This document shows positions 33,621 through 42,241 of a stretch of DNA of 64,000 bases, piece after piece. Position numbers and translations under genes: made by a program. This stretch comes from Lachnospiraceae bacterium UBA7076. Its GTDB lineage: Bacteria > Bacillota > Clostridia > Lachnospirales > Lachnospiraceae. The stretch lies in NCBI GenBank assembly GCA_002493625.1, contig DKZK01000029.1, positions 1-64,000 on the forward strand, read 5' to 3'. Each line of letters begins with the position of its first letter. Position 1 is the first letter of the stretch. Below the pieces are notes generated by a model that saw only the letters and a program-made list of their open reading frames with translations, ran no database searches and had not been told where the DNA came from.

Positions 33621-34190
33621 TTATTTTGAATTGTTTACATAGTAATTGTATGTCATCCGGGACATATAGTCTATATCCCCTTCACGCTGCTCCAGATAAT
33701 CCAAAGTATTTTTTAATATGTGTATAATACATGCATCTATATCCGTAAATGCCTTATGGCGTATTTCATCCATATCCTTTAAGTATCTGCGGTTTGGCTC
33801 AATGTAATCAGCGACAAATATAATTTTCTCCAGCATGGTCATATTGGGCTTACCGGTTGTATGACATTCGATTGCGCCAAGAACTGCCGGATCCTCAACA
33901 TCATATTTATATCTGGCATAAAATGCTCCAAGCTTTGCATGAAGCATGTCCGGATTTTTTTCTTCAACCTTACTGATGGGAATGTTGTGCTTTCTCGCCT
34001 TTTCAAGCTTTTCCTTTGCCGTAAGTCCCTTGGCGCAGTCGTGTAAAAGTCCTGCAAGTCTTGCGCTGTCAATATCCGTCCCATAAACCATTGCAAGGGC
34101 TGCCGCAGTGTATTCGACTCCAAGAGAATGCTCCAGACGCTTTTCGCTTATTTTTGTTTTAAGTCTAAGTAGTATTTTTTCACGGGTCAT
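33621..34190 (-). CDS. yqeK: YqeK-family HD domain hydrolase (diadenosine tetraphosphatase)
   Basis: YqeK-type enzymes symmetrically cleave Ap4A. The roughly 189-residue protein has an HD-domain pattern: KRLEHSLGVEYTAAALA, LAGLLHDCAKGL, HAKLGAFYARYKY and IECHTTGKPNMTMLEKIIFVADYIEPNR. Starts at 34205 and 34190 are both possible; I chose 34190 because GTGAGA stands five bases upstream and the N-terminus then matches the family. It overlaps nadD and precedes rsfS, a conserved order. Confidence 0.92.
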   Translation of the reverse strand: MTREKILLRLKTKISEKRLEHSLGVEYTAAALAMVYGTDIDSARLAGLLHDCAKGLTAKEKLEKARKHNIPISKVEEKNPDMLHAKLGAFYARYKYDVEDPAVLGAIECHTTGKPNMTMLEKIIFVADYIEPNRRYLKDMDEIRHKAFTDIDACIIHILKNTLDYLEQREGDIDYMSRMTYNYYVNNSK

Positions 34191-34824
34191 ATTTCTCACA
34201 TCCATATAATTTATTTTCTTTTATATATTTTACAATACTCTCAGGCATTATGTCATCAGGAAATTTGCCCTCAGATATACTTTTTCTTATATCGGAGGAG
34301 GCAGCCTCATATGGTTCTACCTTTAAAAAGCATACCCTGGCATAGCTTACATCCCTCATAAGCTTGTCGTGAAACGCATTTATTTCCTCAGGGGAATCCT
34401 CCCTCCGGGCAACAAGCAGGGTACACATTTTAAGAATTTCCTTATATTTACTCCATTTATTTATCGTCACGAAGGAATCGGAGCCAATTATAAAATATAT
34501 CTTTAATTTAGGATTTTGTCCGGAAATTTCCTTCAGGGTATCATATGTGTATGTGTATCCTCCACGCCTTATCTCCATATCCGATATTGCAAGCTTAGGA
34601 TTTTTTTCCGCCATAAGCTTAAGCATGGCAATGCGGTCATCCGGTGAGGCAATATATCTGCTCTCTTTATATGCCGGCGCATTATTCGGCATAAGGACAA
34701 TTTTTTCAATATCCCCATACTGCCTGATTGCTTCATTTATAACCATTACATGACCGTTATGCAGCGGATTAAAGGTTCCGCCGTAAATACCTATACAGTT
34801 TGATGATAAAAAAATGTTATCCAA
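34180..34824 (-). CDS. nadD: Nicotinate-nucleotide adenylyltransferase NadD
   Basis: NadD joins ATP and nicotinate mononucleotide in NAD synthesis. The 214-residue protein has the nucleotidyl-transferase motif GIYGGTFNPLHNGH, VLMPNNAPAYKE, YTYDTLKEI, FIIGSDSFVTINKW and the C-terminal SSDIRKSISEG. The start codon is TTG at 34822-34824 with AAGGAG five bases upstream. It overlaps yqeK. Confidence 0.96.
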   Translation of the reverse strand: MDNIFLSSNCIGIYGGTFNPLHNGHVMVINEAIRQYGDIEKIVLMPNNAPAYKESRYIASPDDRIAMLKLMAEKNPKLAISDMEIRRGGYTYTYDTLKEISGQNPKLKIYFIIGSDSFVTINKWSKYKEILKMCTLLVARREDSPEEINAFHDKLMRDVSYARVCFLKVEPYEAASSDIRKSISEGKFPDDIMPESIVKYIKENKLYGCEKYDP

Positions 34825-34855
34825 GTCTTCTCCTTATTCATATACAATAATTTTA

Positions 34856-35143
34856 TTACGGCAGCTTTATATTGGAATCCTTTTTCTTCTGCTTAAATAA
34901 AACAATTTTTTTGCCTATAACCTGAACGACCTGACTTCCGGTTCTTTCAGCTAATATGTTTGCAATTTCTTTTGGGTCGTCAGCACAGTTTTTAAGCACG
35001 CCAAGCTTTATCAATTCCCTTTTTTCAAGCGCCTCCGATACAGCCTGTGTCATTTCAGGCGTCAGGCTTGACTTTCCTATATTCAGGATTGCGTCCATAT
35101 TCATGGCAAGACCCTTTAAATATGCTCTTTGCTTACTTGTCAT
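34856..35143 (-). CDS. yhbY: YhbY-family CRM domain RNA-binding protein
   Basis: The 95-residue protein is a single CRM domain linked to 50S ribosome assembly. It has QRAYLKGLAMNMDAILNIGK, ELIKLGVLKN and ERTGSQVVQVIGKKIVLF, the GxxG-like loop and strands of the family. It lies upstream of nadD, as in relatives, but obgE, its usual other neighbour, is separated by two accessory genes. Confidence 0.93.
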   Translation of the reverse strand: MTSKQRAYLKGLAMNMDAILNIGKSSLTPEMTQAVSEALEKRELIKLGVLKNCADDPKEIANILAERTGSQVVQVIGKKIVLFKQKKKDSNIKLP

Positions 35144-35180
35144 ATATTTCTCCTCAAATTTATATTTTATTCTTGGGTAA

Positions 35181-36080
35181 TTATTTTAAACCCTTTATAA
35201 TGATTTCCGGATAGCCCTCGGCAAAACGAATTTCATCTCCCGACAGTACAAGCTTTCCTTCCTCTGTCCGTTTATTCAAATACTTCTCAAAAAAATATTC
35301 CTTCGCCCCGCCAATACAAAAGTGATTTGATGAAATTGTGTATCTATTTTCCTCATTCACGATGTTATCCCAGTCCTGCTTCAACTGCTCCATGGACGAA
35401 CTTATATGCAGATACGCCCAGAGAAGAACATCAAAGATAAAAAAGGAATCTTCATCATCATGGAGATAAAAGCCATTATACTTCTGTCGTTTCACGTTCC
35501 ATTTTACAAAATGCTTCATACAGATTCTTCGAAATCTCAGCTCGACATCTGCAAGCTCTGTTATACAATGAAACATTTCCTGAAGAATAGCCGGAAAAGT
35601 TCCATACAAAATTTCGGCCTGTGTACGTTTTAAGCGCTCTGCTTTTTTCATAATATCCTGATAATGAAAATCAATCAGCCAGTCCATTTTACGAACCTTC
35701 ATGGCTTCCTCCACCAACGTCAATAATACCGGTACGGTAAGCTTCGAATAATCCCAGCTTCCTTTATAATTTACATGCGGAAAGCTGAATTTTCCCGGAG
35801 CATATTCCTGATGCTGAAAAGAAATAAATCCATACCCGTTATGAACAGCAAACAGATATTCCTGATAATTTTCATCTTGATCCATTGGCGGAACATAACG
35901 CAATTGCAAAAATGCAATTTGCCTATCCACATTCACACACCATTTTTCCGGCATTTTTCCGGTGTTTTCATTTTTAATTCCATACTCCTCCAATACCGTC
36001 CATGATTCAGCGTCTATTTCTATGTACTCAAAATAGTTGCGTATTTTATCAAAATCACAAGCCTGTAATGCAGAAAACAT
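35181..36080 (-). CDS. Accessory protein of unknown function
   Basis: I do not recognise this 299-residue protein. It is soluble, rich in Trp, Tyr and Phe, without signal peptide or membrane helix. Visible segments include KWCVNVDRQIAFLQLRYVPP, GFISFQHQEYAPG, and FVKWNVKRQKYNGFYL, none a known motif. Base composition and position, breaking the yhbY-obgE link, suggest later insertion. It is 18 bp after a PQQ-type propeller gene on the same strand, so both likely come together. The ATG at 36080 is preferred over an adjacent TTG. Confidence 0.72.
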   Translation of the reverse strand: MFSALQACDFDKIRNYFEYIEIDAESWTVLEEYGIKNENTGKMPEKWCVNVDRQIAFLQLRYVPPMDQDENYQEYLFAVHNGYGFISFQHQEYAPGKFSFPHVNYKGSWDYSKLTVPVLLTLVEEAMKVRKMDWLIDFHYQDIMKKAERLKRTQAEILYGTFPAILQEMFHCITELADVELRFRRICMKHFVKWNVKRQKYNGFYLHDDEDSFFIFDVLLWAYLHISSSMEQLKQDWDNIVNEENRYTISSNHFCIGGAKEYFFEKYLNKRTEEGKLVLSGDEIRFAEGYPEIIIKGLK

Positions 36081-36098
36081 CAAATTTTTCTCCTTTGC

Positions 36099-37127
36099 TT
36101 AACAATAACATTCCACCTGTCCTTTGTCAGACAAAACAACTATGGTATCGTTTCGTACCAGAATATCCCGACAGTCTCCTTTTGTTTTTTTCGGCTTCCG
36201 CAGTTCTTCTCCTGTCTCATTATCAATACAATACAAATAGCCATCTCCGGATGCAAAATACAGGCACCTGCCGTCTATAACAGCCCTTGTTAATATTTCA
36301 CCACCTGTTTGAACAGAAAATATGAGGTTCAGATTATAATCATCGCAAATCTCATAGCAGGACATAAACCCTTCCGTACTGTTAATTACGGAATTTTGAT
36401 CACCAATATATAACTTACCGTTATAAATTACAGGTTTCCGGTACAGCTTCCTGCCTACATTAACTTCCTTCAGCAGTTTTCCGGTTTTACAGTCAAGGAA
36501 TAAAAAGCTGCCATGAATATTGCAAACCATAAGGCAGTTCTGGTCCAATCGCATACAATGACTGATCCACATTTCTTTTCCATACGTCCATACTGTATTT
36601 CCACTCATCTTGTCCACACATCGTATCACGCCGCCAAGTTCTCCATGGTAAATACAGGCATCATCTGCCGCAAAGGGACAGTTGGTCTTACATCCCGTCT
36701 GAACTGACCAGATTATGGTTCCATCTTCCTTATTCAGACAATACAGTCCATAAGCAGACATATACAAACGATCTCCATCCATCAAAATATTCCAATCCGC
36801 ATTTTCTCCGCCAATGTCTGCCTGCCATATCACGGTGCCGGACAAATCAACACAATATGCCTTTCCACGGAATGTCGTAAAGTAAAACCTGTCCCCCTCC
36901 AAAATCCCCGGACTTCTCATAACATGATCCTCACGGAAAAGTACCGTTGCTTCCAACGACTGCATATCCAGCCCGATCAGAAGGGACTCCCAGCGCGCTT
37001 CTCCATACTCAAGCACAAAATATATTTTATCATCCTGTTCCACCATATCGACAGAAATCATGGCGCCCCGCAGACCTTTTTGATAATTGTAGTCCCACAT
37101 TTTCTTATATGCTTTTGCTTTTTCCAT
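36099..37127 (-). CDS. PQQ-like beta-propeller repeat protein
   Basis: The 342-residue protein has about six to seven repeats of the outer-membrane-assembly/PQQ enzyme type, seen as GKAYCVDLSGTVIWQADIGG, YGLYCLNKEDGTIIWSVQTG, GVIRCVDKMSGNTVWTYG, SFLFLDCKTGKLLKEVNVG and GYLYCIDNETGEEL. It has no signal peptide, which is unusual for this fold, and an unusually high number of Cys. It may be a scaffold or ligand sensor. GGGAG precedes the ATG. It is paired with the unknown gene downstream. Confidence 0.8.
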   Translation of the reverse strand: MEKAKAYKKMWDYNYQKGLRGAMISVDMVEQDDKIYFVLEYGEARWESLLIGLDMQSLEATVLFREDHVMRSPGILEGDRFYFTTFRGKAYCVDLSGTVIWQADIGGENADWNILMDGDRLYMSAYGLYCLNKEDGTIIWSVQTGCKTNCPFAADDACIYHGELGGVIRCVDKMSGNTVWTYGKEMWISHCMRLDQNCLMVCNIHGSFLFLDCKTGKLLKEVNVGRKLYRKPVIYNGKLYIGDQNSVINSTEGFMSCYEICDDYNLNLIFSVQTGGEILTRAVIDGRCLYFASGDGYLYCIDNETGEELRKPKKTKGDCRDILVRNDTIVVLSDKGQVECYC

Positions 37128-37162
37128 CTGTTTTTCTCCCTTCCTCGATTTTACATTATTTA

Positions 37163-37375
37163 TTAGGCAATTGCGAAACTCCTTATTTTCGAAACCTAGT
37201 TGTGAAATATAGACAATATCATAAGCATGGTGCTTTGGAGCCGTCGGTACTTAGACTGCGTATTTTGCAGTCTTATGTACCGCTACGTGCGACAGACAGC
37301 GGAAGCGTGCTATGCGTTGATTTGTCTATATTGAACAACGGACGTTGCCGAAAAAAGAGTTTCGCAAATGTCTAA
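37163..37375. repeat. 213-bp nested palindromic element before obgE stop
   Basis: Outer arms TTAGGCAATTGCGAAACTC (from 37163) and GAGTTTCGCAAATGTCTAA (37357-37375) are inverted. Inside, ATATAGACAA (37207-37216) pairs with TTGTCTATAT (37322-37331), and innermost GGTACTTAGACTGC (37246-37259) pairs with GCAGTCTTATGTACC (37267-37281). Three concentric hairpins resemble a MITE. The right end touches the obgE stop at 37378. A derivative with only outer arms lies at 47787-47830. Confidence 0.8.
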
Positions 37376-37377
37376 CA

Positions 37378-38670
37378 TTATTTATAGTAGTCAAATTCCA
37401 GACCGTAAAGCTTTACCGTATCTCCCTCCTCAATGCCAAGCTCCTCAAGCCTTTCAAGAATTCCATTATCCTTTAAGAATTTCTGGAAAAATGCAAAGCC
37501 CTTTTCCGATTCCAGATTTGTATAGCCTAACATCCTCTCAATACGAGGTCCCTCCACAATATAAAGATGTTCCTGTTCCTCTGATTTTGTAACGTCAAAG
37601 GGAAGCTCAGGGTCGTCCATAAATTCGATATCCATCTCAGGCGCAAACTCTATCACCTCGTCAGGCGCTTCCTTTACAAGCTTATTTACATACCAGAGAA
37701 GCTCATTTACCCCCTTGCCCGATACGGCAGATATAGGGAAAACCTTTGTGCCCTTTGGCTCGTATTCCTCCTTCATCAGGGTGATAACCGTTTCATAATC
37801 CTCCGGTGACATGGCATCACATTTGTTTGCCGCAATAACCTGAGGTCTTGCCGCAAGCTGCTCGTTGTAACTTTTAAGCTCGTTGTTGATTGCTTCTATA
37901 TCAACGATAGGGTCGCGCCCTTCAACTCCTGCCGCATCAACAATGTGAATCAGAACCTTTGTCCGCTCTATATGCCTCAAAAATTCAAAGCCAAGACCAA
38001 CGCCCTCCGATGCGCCTTCAATAATTCCCGGTATATCCGCTATTACAAAGCCGTCCTTTTCCCCAAGATCCACAACGCCAAGATTAGGGGTCAAGGTAGT
38101 AAAATGGTAATCGGCTATCTTTGGTCTTGCATTTGTAACTCTTGAGAGAAATGTGGACTTTCCCACATTTGGAAATCCCACCAGCCCTACGTCGGCAATC
38201 ATTTTAAGCTCAAGGGTAACCCACAGCTCTTTTGCAGGCTTGCCGGGCTGCGCATATTTCGGCGCCTGCATAACGGCAGTCACATACTGCCTGTTTCCCT
38301 TACCGCCTCTGCCGCCCTTAAGAAGCGTTACCGGCTCCGTTTTATTTGACATGTCAAGTATGACCCTGCCTGTCTCAAAATCCTTTACAACCGTTCCGGC
38401 AGGAACCTTTAGTACGATATCCTTTCCGTTTGCTCCGTGACAGTTTCTTTTGCCGCCCTCCTCGCCGTCTCCCGCCTTATATTTTCTCACATGCCTGAAA
38501 TCAGTAAGCGTGTTCAGTCCGGGGTCCACAACAAAAATAACATCGCCTCCATCGCCTCCGTCACCTCCGTCAGGTCCTCCGTTGGGAACGTACAGCTCAC
38601 GCCTGAAGGATACATGCCCGTCTCCGCCTTTTCCGGAGCTTATATATATTTTCGCCCTGTCTGCAAACAT
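37378..38670 (-). CDS. obgE: GTPase Obg (CgtA)
   Basis: Obg is an essential GTPase acting in ribosome assembly and stress control. In 430 residues there is the glycine-rich Obg fold (YISSGKGGDGHVSFRRE, GPDGGDGGDGGDVIF), the G domain with GFPNVGKSTFLS, DIPGIIEGA and AANKCDAM, and a C-terminal OCT domain (ERLEELGIEEGDTVKLYGLEF). The ATG at 38670 has AGGAGG upstream. It is followed upstream by rpmA, prp, rplU in the conserved order. Confidence 0.98.
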   Translation of the reverse strand: MFADRAKIYISSGKGGDGHVSFRRELYVPNGGPDGGDGGDGGDVIFVVDPGLNTLTDFRHVRKYKAGDGEEGGKRNCHGANGKDIVLKVPAGTVVKDFETGRVILDMSNKTEPVTLLKGGRGGKGNRQYVTAVMQAPKYAQPGKPAKELWVTLELKMIADVGLVGFPNVGKSTFLSRVTNARPKIADYHFTTLTPNLGVVDLGEKDGFVIADIPGIIEGASEGVGLGFEFLRHIERTKVLIHIVDAAGVEGRDPIVDIEAINNELKSYNEQLAARPQVIAANKCDAMSPEDYETVITLMKEEYEPKGTKVFPISAVSGKGVNELLWYVNKLVKEAPDEVIEFAPEMDIEFMDDPELPFDVTKSEEQEHLYIVEGPRIERMLGYTNLESEKGFAFFQKFLKDNGILERLEELGIEEGDTVKLYGLEFDYYK

Positions 38671-38760
38671 AAGCCTTAAACCTCCTGATTTCAAATAATT
38701 GTTTATATATTGATTATTACATAATAATGTATCATGCCATAAATCGTATGGTGTTAAGAA

Positions 38761-38811
38761 AAAAAGCTGTCACGCCGGAGACTTTCATAAGCTCCGGTGC
38801 AACAGCCTTAA
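38761..38811 (-). terminator. Terminator after rpmA
   Basis: On the minus strand GGCTGTTGCACCGGAGC and the CTCCGGCGTGACAGC arm pair, followed by TTTTTTTC. It resembles the family hairpins at its base (CTGTC/GACAG). It lies between rpmA and obgE and would reduce obgE read-through. Confidence 0.85.
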
Positions 38812-38817
38812 TTTTAA

Positions 38818-39108
38818 TTATTCTGCTGATGCTACGGGATAGACAGAAACCTGCTTCTTGTCTCTACCCTTTCTCTCATACTTTACAACACCGTCAACAA
38901 GTGCAAATAAAGTATCATCTCCGCCACGTCCGACATTTACACCCGGATGTATCTTAGTGCCGCGCTGTCTGTATAAGATATTACCAGCCTTTACAAACTG
39001 GCAATCTGCTCTTTTTGCGCCAAGTCTCTTTGCCTCGGAATCACGTCCGTTCTTAGTGGAACCGACACCCTTCTTATGAGCAAAGAACTGTAAATCCATT
39101 CTTAACAT
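38818..39108 (-). CDS. rpmA: 50S ribosomal protein L27
   Basis: L27 reaches the peptidyl-transferase centre. The 96-residue protein has the Firmicute N-terminal extension MLRMDLQFFAHKKG, which must be cut after the Phe pair by Prp, and the family core GVGSTKNGRDSEAKRLG, RQRGTKIHPGVNVGRGGDDTLFA. The protease gene prp is directly upstream. Confidence 0.98.
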   Translation of the reverse strand: MLRMDLQFFAHKKGVGSTKNGRDSEAKRLGAKRADCQFVKAGNILYRQRGTKIHPGVNVGRGGDDTLFALVDGVVKYERKGRDKKQVSVYPVASAE

Positions 39109-39110
39109 AC

Positions 39111-39437
39111 TTACACCTCCTTGAAGTATATTCTAATAAATTCGTCGCCGTATTCCCTGTATATGTCCGTAAGACCTATAACTAGCGATTTTACAAGCAA
39201 CTGTCCCTTATCATCCGACGGGGACAAAAACTCAAATATAAGCTTTCCTGATGTATCGGCATCCGCCTTAACCTTATTGTCAGTTAATGCTTCTATGGAA
39301 TTAACCGTATTGAAGGAAAGCGCCGTAACCGCTGAACAGATTATATCCTGACCCTTTTCCGCATAGCCTGCATGTCCCTCAATGGTAAAACCCCTGTATG
39401 CCTCATTCTCCGCTTTATAAAATGTAACATTAATCAT
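39111..39437 (-). CDS. prp: Ribosomal-processing cysteine protease Prp
   Basis: Prp cuts the N-terminus of L27. The 108-residue protein has the catalytic His in FTIEGHAGYAEKG and Cys in DIICSAVTALSFNT, plus the family C-terminal segment. It sits between rplU and rpmA, its conserved position, with three bases to rpmA. Confidence 0.95.
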   Translation of the reverse strand: MINVTFYKAENEAYRGFTIEGHAGYAEKGQDIICSAVTALSFNTVNSIEALTDNKVKADADTSGKLIFEFLSPSDDKGQLLVKSLVIGLTDIYREYGDEFIRIYFKEV

Positions 39438-39445
39438 AATTCAAA

Positions 39446-39751
39446 TTAAGCCTTGATTGCGTCAATCTTAACCTTAGTATAAAGCTGTCTGTGACCCTGC
39501 TTCTTATGATAGCCGGTCTTTCTCTTGTACTTGTATACGACAACCTTCTTGCCCTTACCCTGTTCAAGAACAGTTGCCTTAACTGAAGCCTTCTTGCAAT
39601 CCTCACCGCAAATCATATCCTTGCCTGTGCTTACTGCAACAACATCAAATGATACCTCAGAGCCGTCCTCTGCATTAAGCTTCTCAACCTTAATGACATC
39701 TCCTTCAGCTACCTTGTACTGCTTTCCGCCTGTTGCTATAACTGCGTACAT
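39446..39751 (-). CDS. rplU: 50S ribosomal protein L21
   Basis: L21 binds 23S rRNA in early assembly. The 101-residue protein begins MYAVIATGGKQYKVAEGDVI and ends KTGYHKKQGHRQLYTKVKI, as in the family. The ATG at 39751 has AGGAGG upstream; earlier starts are not family-like. A 5' leader of about 125 bases with a stable hairpin lies between the promoter and this gene. Confidence 0.98.
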   Translation of the reverse strand: MYAVIATGGKQYKVAEGDVIKVEKLNAEDGSEVSFDVVAVSTGKDMICGEDCKKASVKATVLEQGKGKKVVVYKYKRKTGYHKKQGHRQLYTKVKIDAIKA

Positions 39752-39801
39752 ATGGTTACCTCCTATTATCATTACTCGCCAGTTATGGTGTTATGCAGTA
39801 C

Positions 39802-39841
39802 GTCATAAGGCATCCTCCCACGTAGTGGTTCTCCTTATGAC
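39802..39841. promoter_or_regulatory. Hairpin in the rplU leader, CTAAGG-type
   Basis: GTCATAAGG-CATCC and TTCTC-CTTATGAC flank a TCCCACGTAGTGG stem-loop. The hairpin is inside the transcribed leader of rplU-prp-rpmA. It resembles the intergenic repeats at 16026 and 26085, but it may instead be an L21 leader structure that regulates the operon. Both views are inferred. Confidence 0.55.
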
Positions 39842-39881
39842 AAAACATAAACTTTTACCTCACTGTGCGGCATACCCACAT

Positions 39882-39910
39882 AATATAGCACCTTGCAGGT
39901 GTAAAGTCAA
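39882..39910 (-). promoter_or_regulatory. Sigma-A promoter of rplU operon
   Basis: TTGACT (39905-39910) and TATATT (39882-39887) are 17 bases apart on the minus strand. The start would give a leader of about 125 bases before rplU. Confidence 0.8.
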
Positions 39911-39946
39911 GTAAGATTTTATATAATCAGGCATAATCAGATGTTT

Positions 39947-40756
39947 TCATTCAGACAACTGTAATTTTGCTTCTTCTGCCATATAAGTTGTGCCTCCGTT
40001 TTGTGCTACAAATATAAGATGTTGTTTTGCACTCTCCTGCTTTCCCTCTTTCATATCAAGCTCAGACAACTGTTTATGTATCAAAACCTTGTTTAACATA
40101 TTGCTTTTCTTTTCATCCAGCAATTCCTGACACAAATTGCGCGATTCCTCAAATTCCCCTGTACGATATTTTTCCCACGCTTCATTTTCTTTCATATACC
40201 GCTCGTATGCCTGTCTTTTTTTTGAGGATGACTTTTGCGCCATAATCAAATTATATAGCTTTCCCTTAATCTCCTGATAGTTTTCCCAATCTTGTGTTTG
40301 TGCATAATGCCGCAAACATAAAGACAAATAAAATATTTCATACCCAGCCGATTTTTTATACGTCTTGCAGATTTGCAGTAATTCAAAGCTTTCCTGCTCA
40401 CCGCCCGGTATAAAGGAAGATGCCTGCGCTCTTAACATTCTCCATATAATTTTAGCCTGTTCTGCCTTAACTTTATTTTCCATCATATAACATATATCCT
40501 TCATCTTTACGGCGTCACAATCCATATAAAGAACACCTCCTAAAGCATCACCCAGAACACGGCTCAATATGAAATAGATAAGAACACAAAACAAACATAA
40601 TATCCAATATATCCAACTTTCCCGAAACACACCAAGCCAAGCAGCCACAACAGCGCCTCCGCCAAATACCAGACAATTCAAGATCACCAATCCATAATGC
40701 AGTCTCGCACACTTTTTTGCGCTATATTTATAATATATGCTGTGCTTATTGTTCAT
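39947..40756 (-). CDS. Membrane protein with TPR-like cytoplasmic domain, unknown function
   Basis: I do not recognise a named family. The 269-residue protein has two hydrophobic helices near the N-terminus (LHYGLVILNCLVFGGGAVVA and WIYWILCLFCVLIYFILS) and a soluble, mostly helical rest with repeated pattern features such as ELLQICKTYKKSAGYEIFYL and FEESRNLCQELLDEKK, suggestive of tetratricopeptide-type helices. The ATG at 40756 has AAGGGG upstream. It is the first of several accessory genes between rng and rplU, a spacing which is normally short. Confidence 0.75.
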   Translation of the reverse strand: MNNKHSIYYKYSAKKCARLHYGLVILNCLVFGGGAVVAAWLGVFRESWIYWILCLFCVLIYFILSRVLGDALGGVLYMDCDAVKMKDICYMMENKVKAEQAKIIWRMLRAQASSFIPGGEQESFELLQICKTYKKSAGYEIFYLSLCLRHYAQTQDWENYQEIKGKLYNLIMAQKSSSKKRQAYERYMKENEAWEKYRTGEFEESRNLCQELLDEKKSNMLNKVLIHKQLSELDMKEGKQESAKQHLIFVAQNGGTTYMAEEAKLQLSE

Positions 40757-40888
40757 TTTTTCCCCTTTGCAATATATGCTCCTATACGAAATTATACTTG
40801 GGTACTGCAAAACAATCAACCCTTAATGCTTTATGCATGGCATATAAATTTATACTTATGACGTTTTATCAGCTTCTAACCTGCCGTC

Positions 40889-42151
40889 CTAATCTTCGTA
40901 ATGTACCCACGTAAGCTTTGCCATATCATCACTATCAATGGAAGCTTTATCAATAAAATAATCTGACATGAATACATTAAAATCGGCAACTCCCTGATTA
41001 CTTGTATCTTCATAGAAAATTGTTCCGGGAAGTATGCCCGTATAATCTGTTGTATTTATATAAATTTTATTATTCTCTGCATCAATATCATATATGTCAG
41101 ATATATACGTTTCTCCTTCAAATGCCGTTGTGCCGATATACGTTTTCATCGAGGCACAATCCAGCAGAATCTTGTTATAATCCGAATTGATAACTAACAT
41201 GTATCCATTCATGACATGTGCATGTGCATCATCAACCGTAAACATCAGTTTTTTGTTTTGAAAGCAGTCATTGCTGATGCTGACAGCCAATATATCTTTT
41301 TCCCTACCAAAAATTGTCTGTACTATCTCAAACTGTTCCAATTCATTAATAACAAAGCTTATGTCTTCATATTCCTCCAAGTTACTGAGATCAGCAATAT
41401 TATATTCTTTTATAACTGTCATTTTATCATCATCATACTTAAGCAATTGTTGTGTATCTTGGCTTCCAGCCTTGTTACGCCTCTTGTACATCACGTATAA
41501 ATCCCGTGCATTTCCCTTTACAATTTCAATATAAACCCGCTCCTGATTATCATCCAAAACATACTTCTGAACCGGTTTCAGCTTATTCCACCTAAGGTCA
41601 TACTCATATAACACAAAATCGTTTGCTTGTGAATTCAAAACAAAATCACCATGGAACGTCCAAGCCGTAAAATACAGCTTATCTCCAATTGCTTTCATCG
41701 ATGTAACCGCACCACTATCTGCGGAATATATGGTTCTTCTGCTTGAACCGTCACATTTTATACACTCCAGTTTTATAAGACCGGTGTATACATCTTCCCC
41801 ATCAACAAAACTTATCTTGGAATTGAACATTGATACATACAAATAGTCACCATAACAAATAATCCCCGGAACCATACCTTCAACGTATGCATTACAGGAC
41901 GCATTATTATGAGTACAGTTGGCTTTATTGCATACAGCCGTGTTTATCTGATTCTTGGAATCCAAAAAATAAATACAATTATTTTTAATATAATACATTC
42001 CTCCGTCAACGCAGTATGTAGTATTCGTTCCATTTCCATATGTTGCTTTGTCAGGAAATTTCATATTAAGCTTCGTTATAAAAAAGCCTCCTGCGATTAG
42101 CACAATAATTATAATTGATATAATGCTTATTTTTAATATGCTTTTTTTCAT
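40889..42151 (-). CDS. Membrane-anchored propeller-like extracellular protein
   Basis: The 420-residue protein has an N-terminal anchor (ISIISIIIIVLIAGGFFITKL) and an extracellular part with repeated strand features (YYIKNNCIYFLDSKN, YGDYLYVSMFNSK, IGDKLYFTAWTF). The CNKANCTHNNASCNAY segment, a Cys-x-x-x-x-Cys-x-His pattern, resembles a class of Clostridial DUF5050-like propeller lipoproteins. No lipobox is visible, so it is probably kept by its helix. Function is unknown. GGAGG precedes the ATG. Confidence 0.78.
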   Translation of the reverse strand: MKKSILKISIISIIIIVLIAGGFFITKLNMKFPDKATYGNGTNTTYCVDGGMYYIKNNCIYFLDSKNQINTAVCNKANCTHNNASCNAYVEGMVPGIICYGDYLYVSMFNSKISFVDGEDVYTGLIKLECIKCDGSSRRTIYSADSGAVTSMKAIGDKLYFTAWTFHGDFVLNSQANDFVLYEYDLRWNKLKPVQKYVLDDNQERVYIEIVKGNARDLYVMYKRRNKAGSQDTQQLLKYDDDKMTVIKEYNIADLSNLEEYEDISFVINELEQFEIVQTIFGREKDILAVSISNDCFQNKKLMFTVDDAHAHVMNGYMLVINSDYNKILLDCASMKTYIGTTAFEGETYISDIYDIDAENNKIYINTTDYTGILPGTIFYEDTSNQGVADFNVFMSDYFIDKASIDSDDMAKLTWVHYED

Positions 42152-42176
42152 ATAACCTCCATACTATAATCCAATA

Positions 42177-42230
42177 GGGATGAGCAAAGCACTGCTTTTG
42201 CGAACACCCATTGTGCTTTTTGCTCATCCC
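42177..42230. repeat. ATGAGCAAAGC hairpin, copy 2
   Basis: GGGATGAGCAAAGCAC (42177-42192) pairs with GTGCTTTTTGCTCATCCC (42213-42230). The arms and loop resemble copy 1 at 28083-28127, with GC pairs added at the outside. It lies just after the small secreted protein gene and can end it. Confidence 0.75.
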
Positions 42231-42241
42231 AATCATTCAAA

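Noticed and set aside
37128..37377. Possible riboswitch before the propeller gene or after obgE
   Set aside because: The hairpins are symmetrical and inverted-repeat bounded and lie downstream of the propeller gene start on the wrong side for a leader of it; a repeat element is the simpler view.
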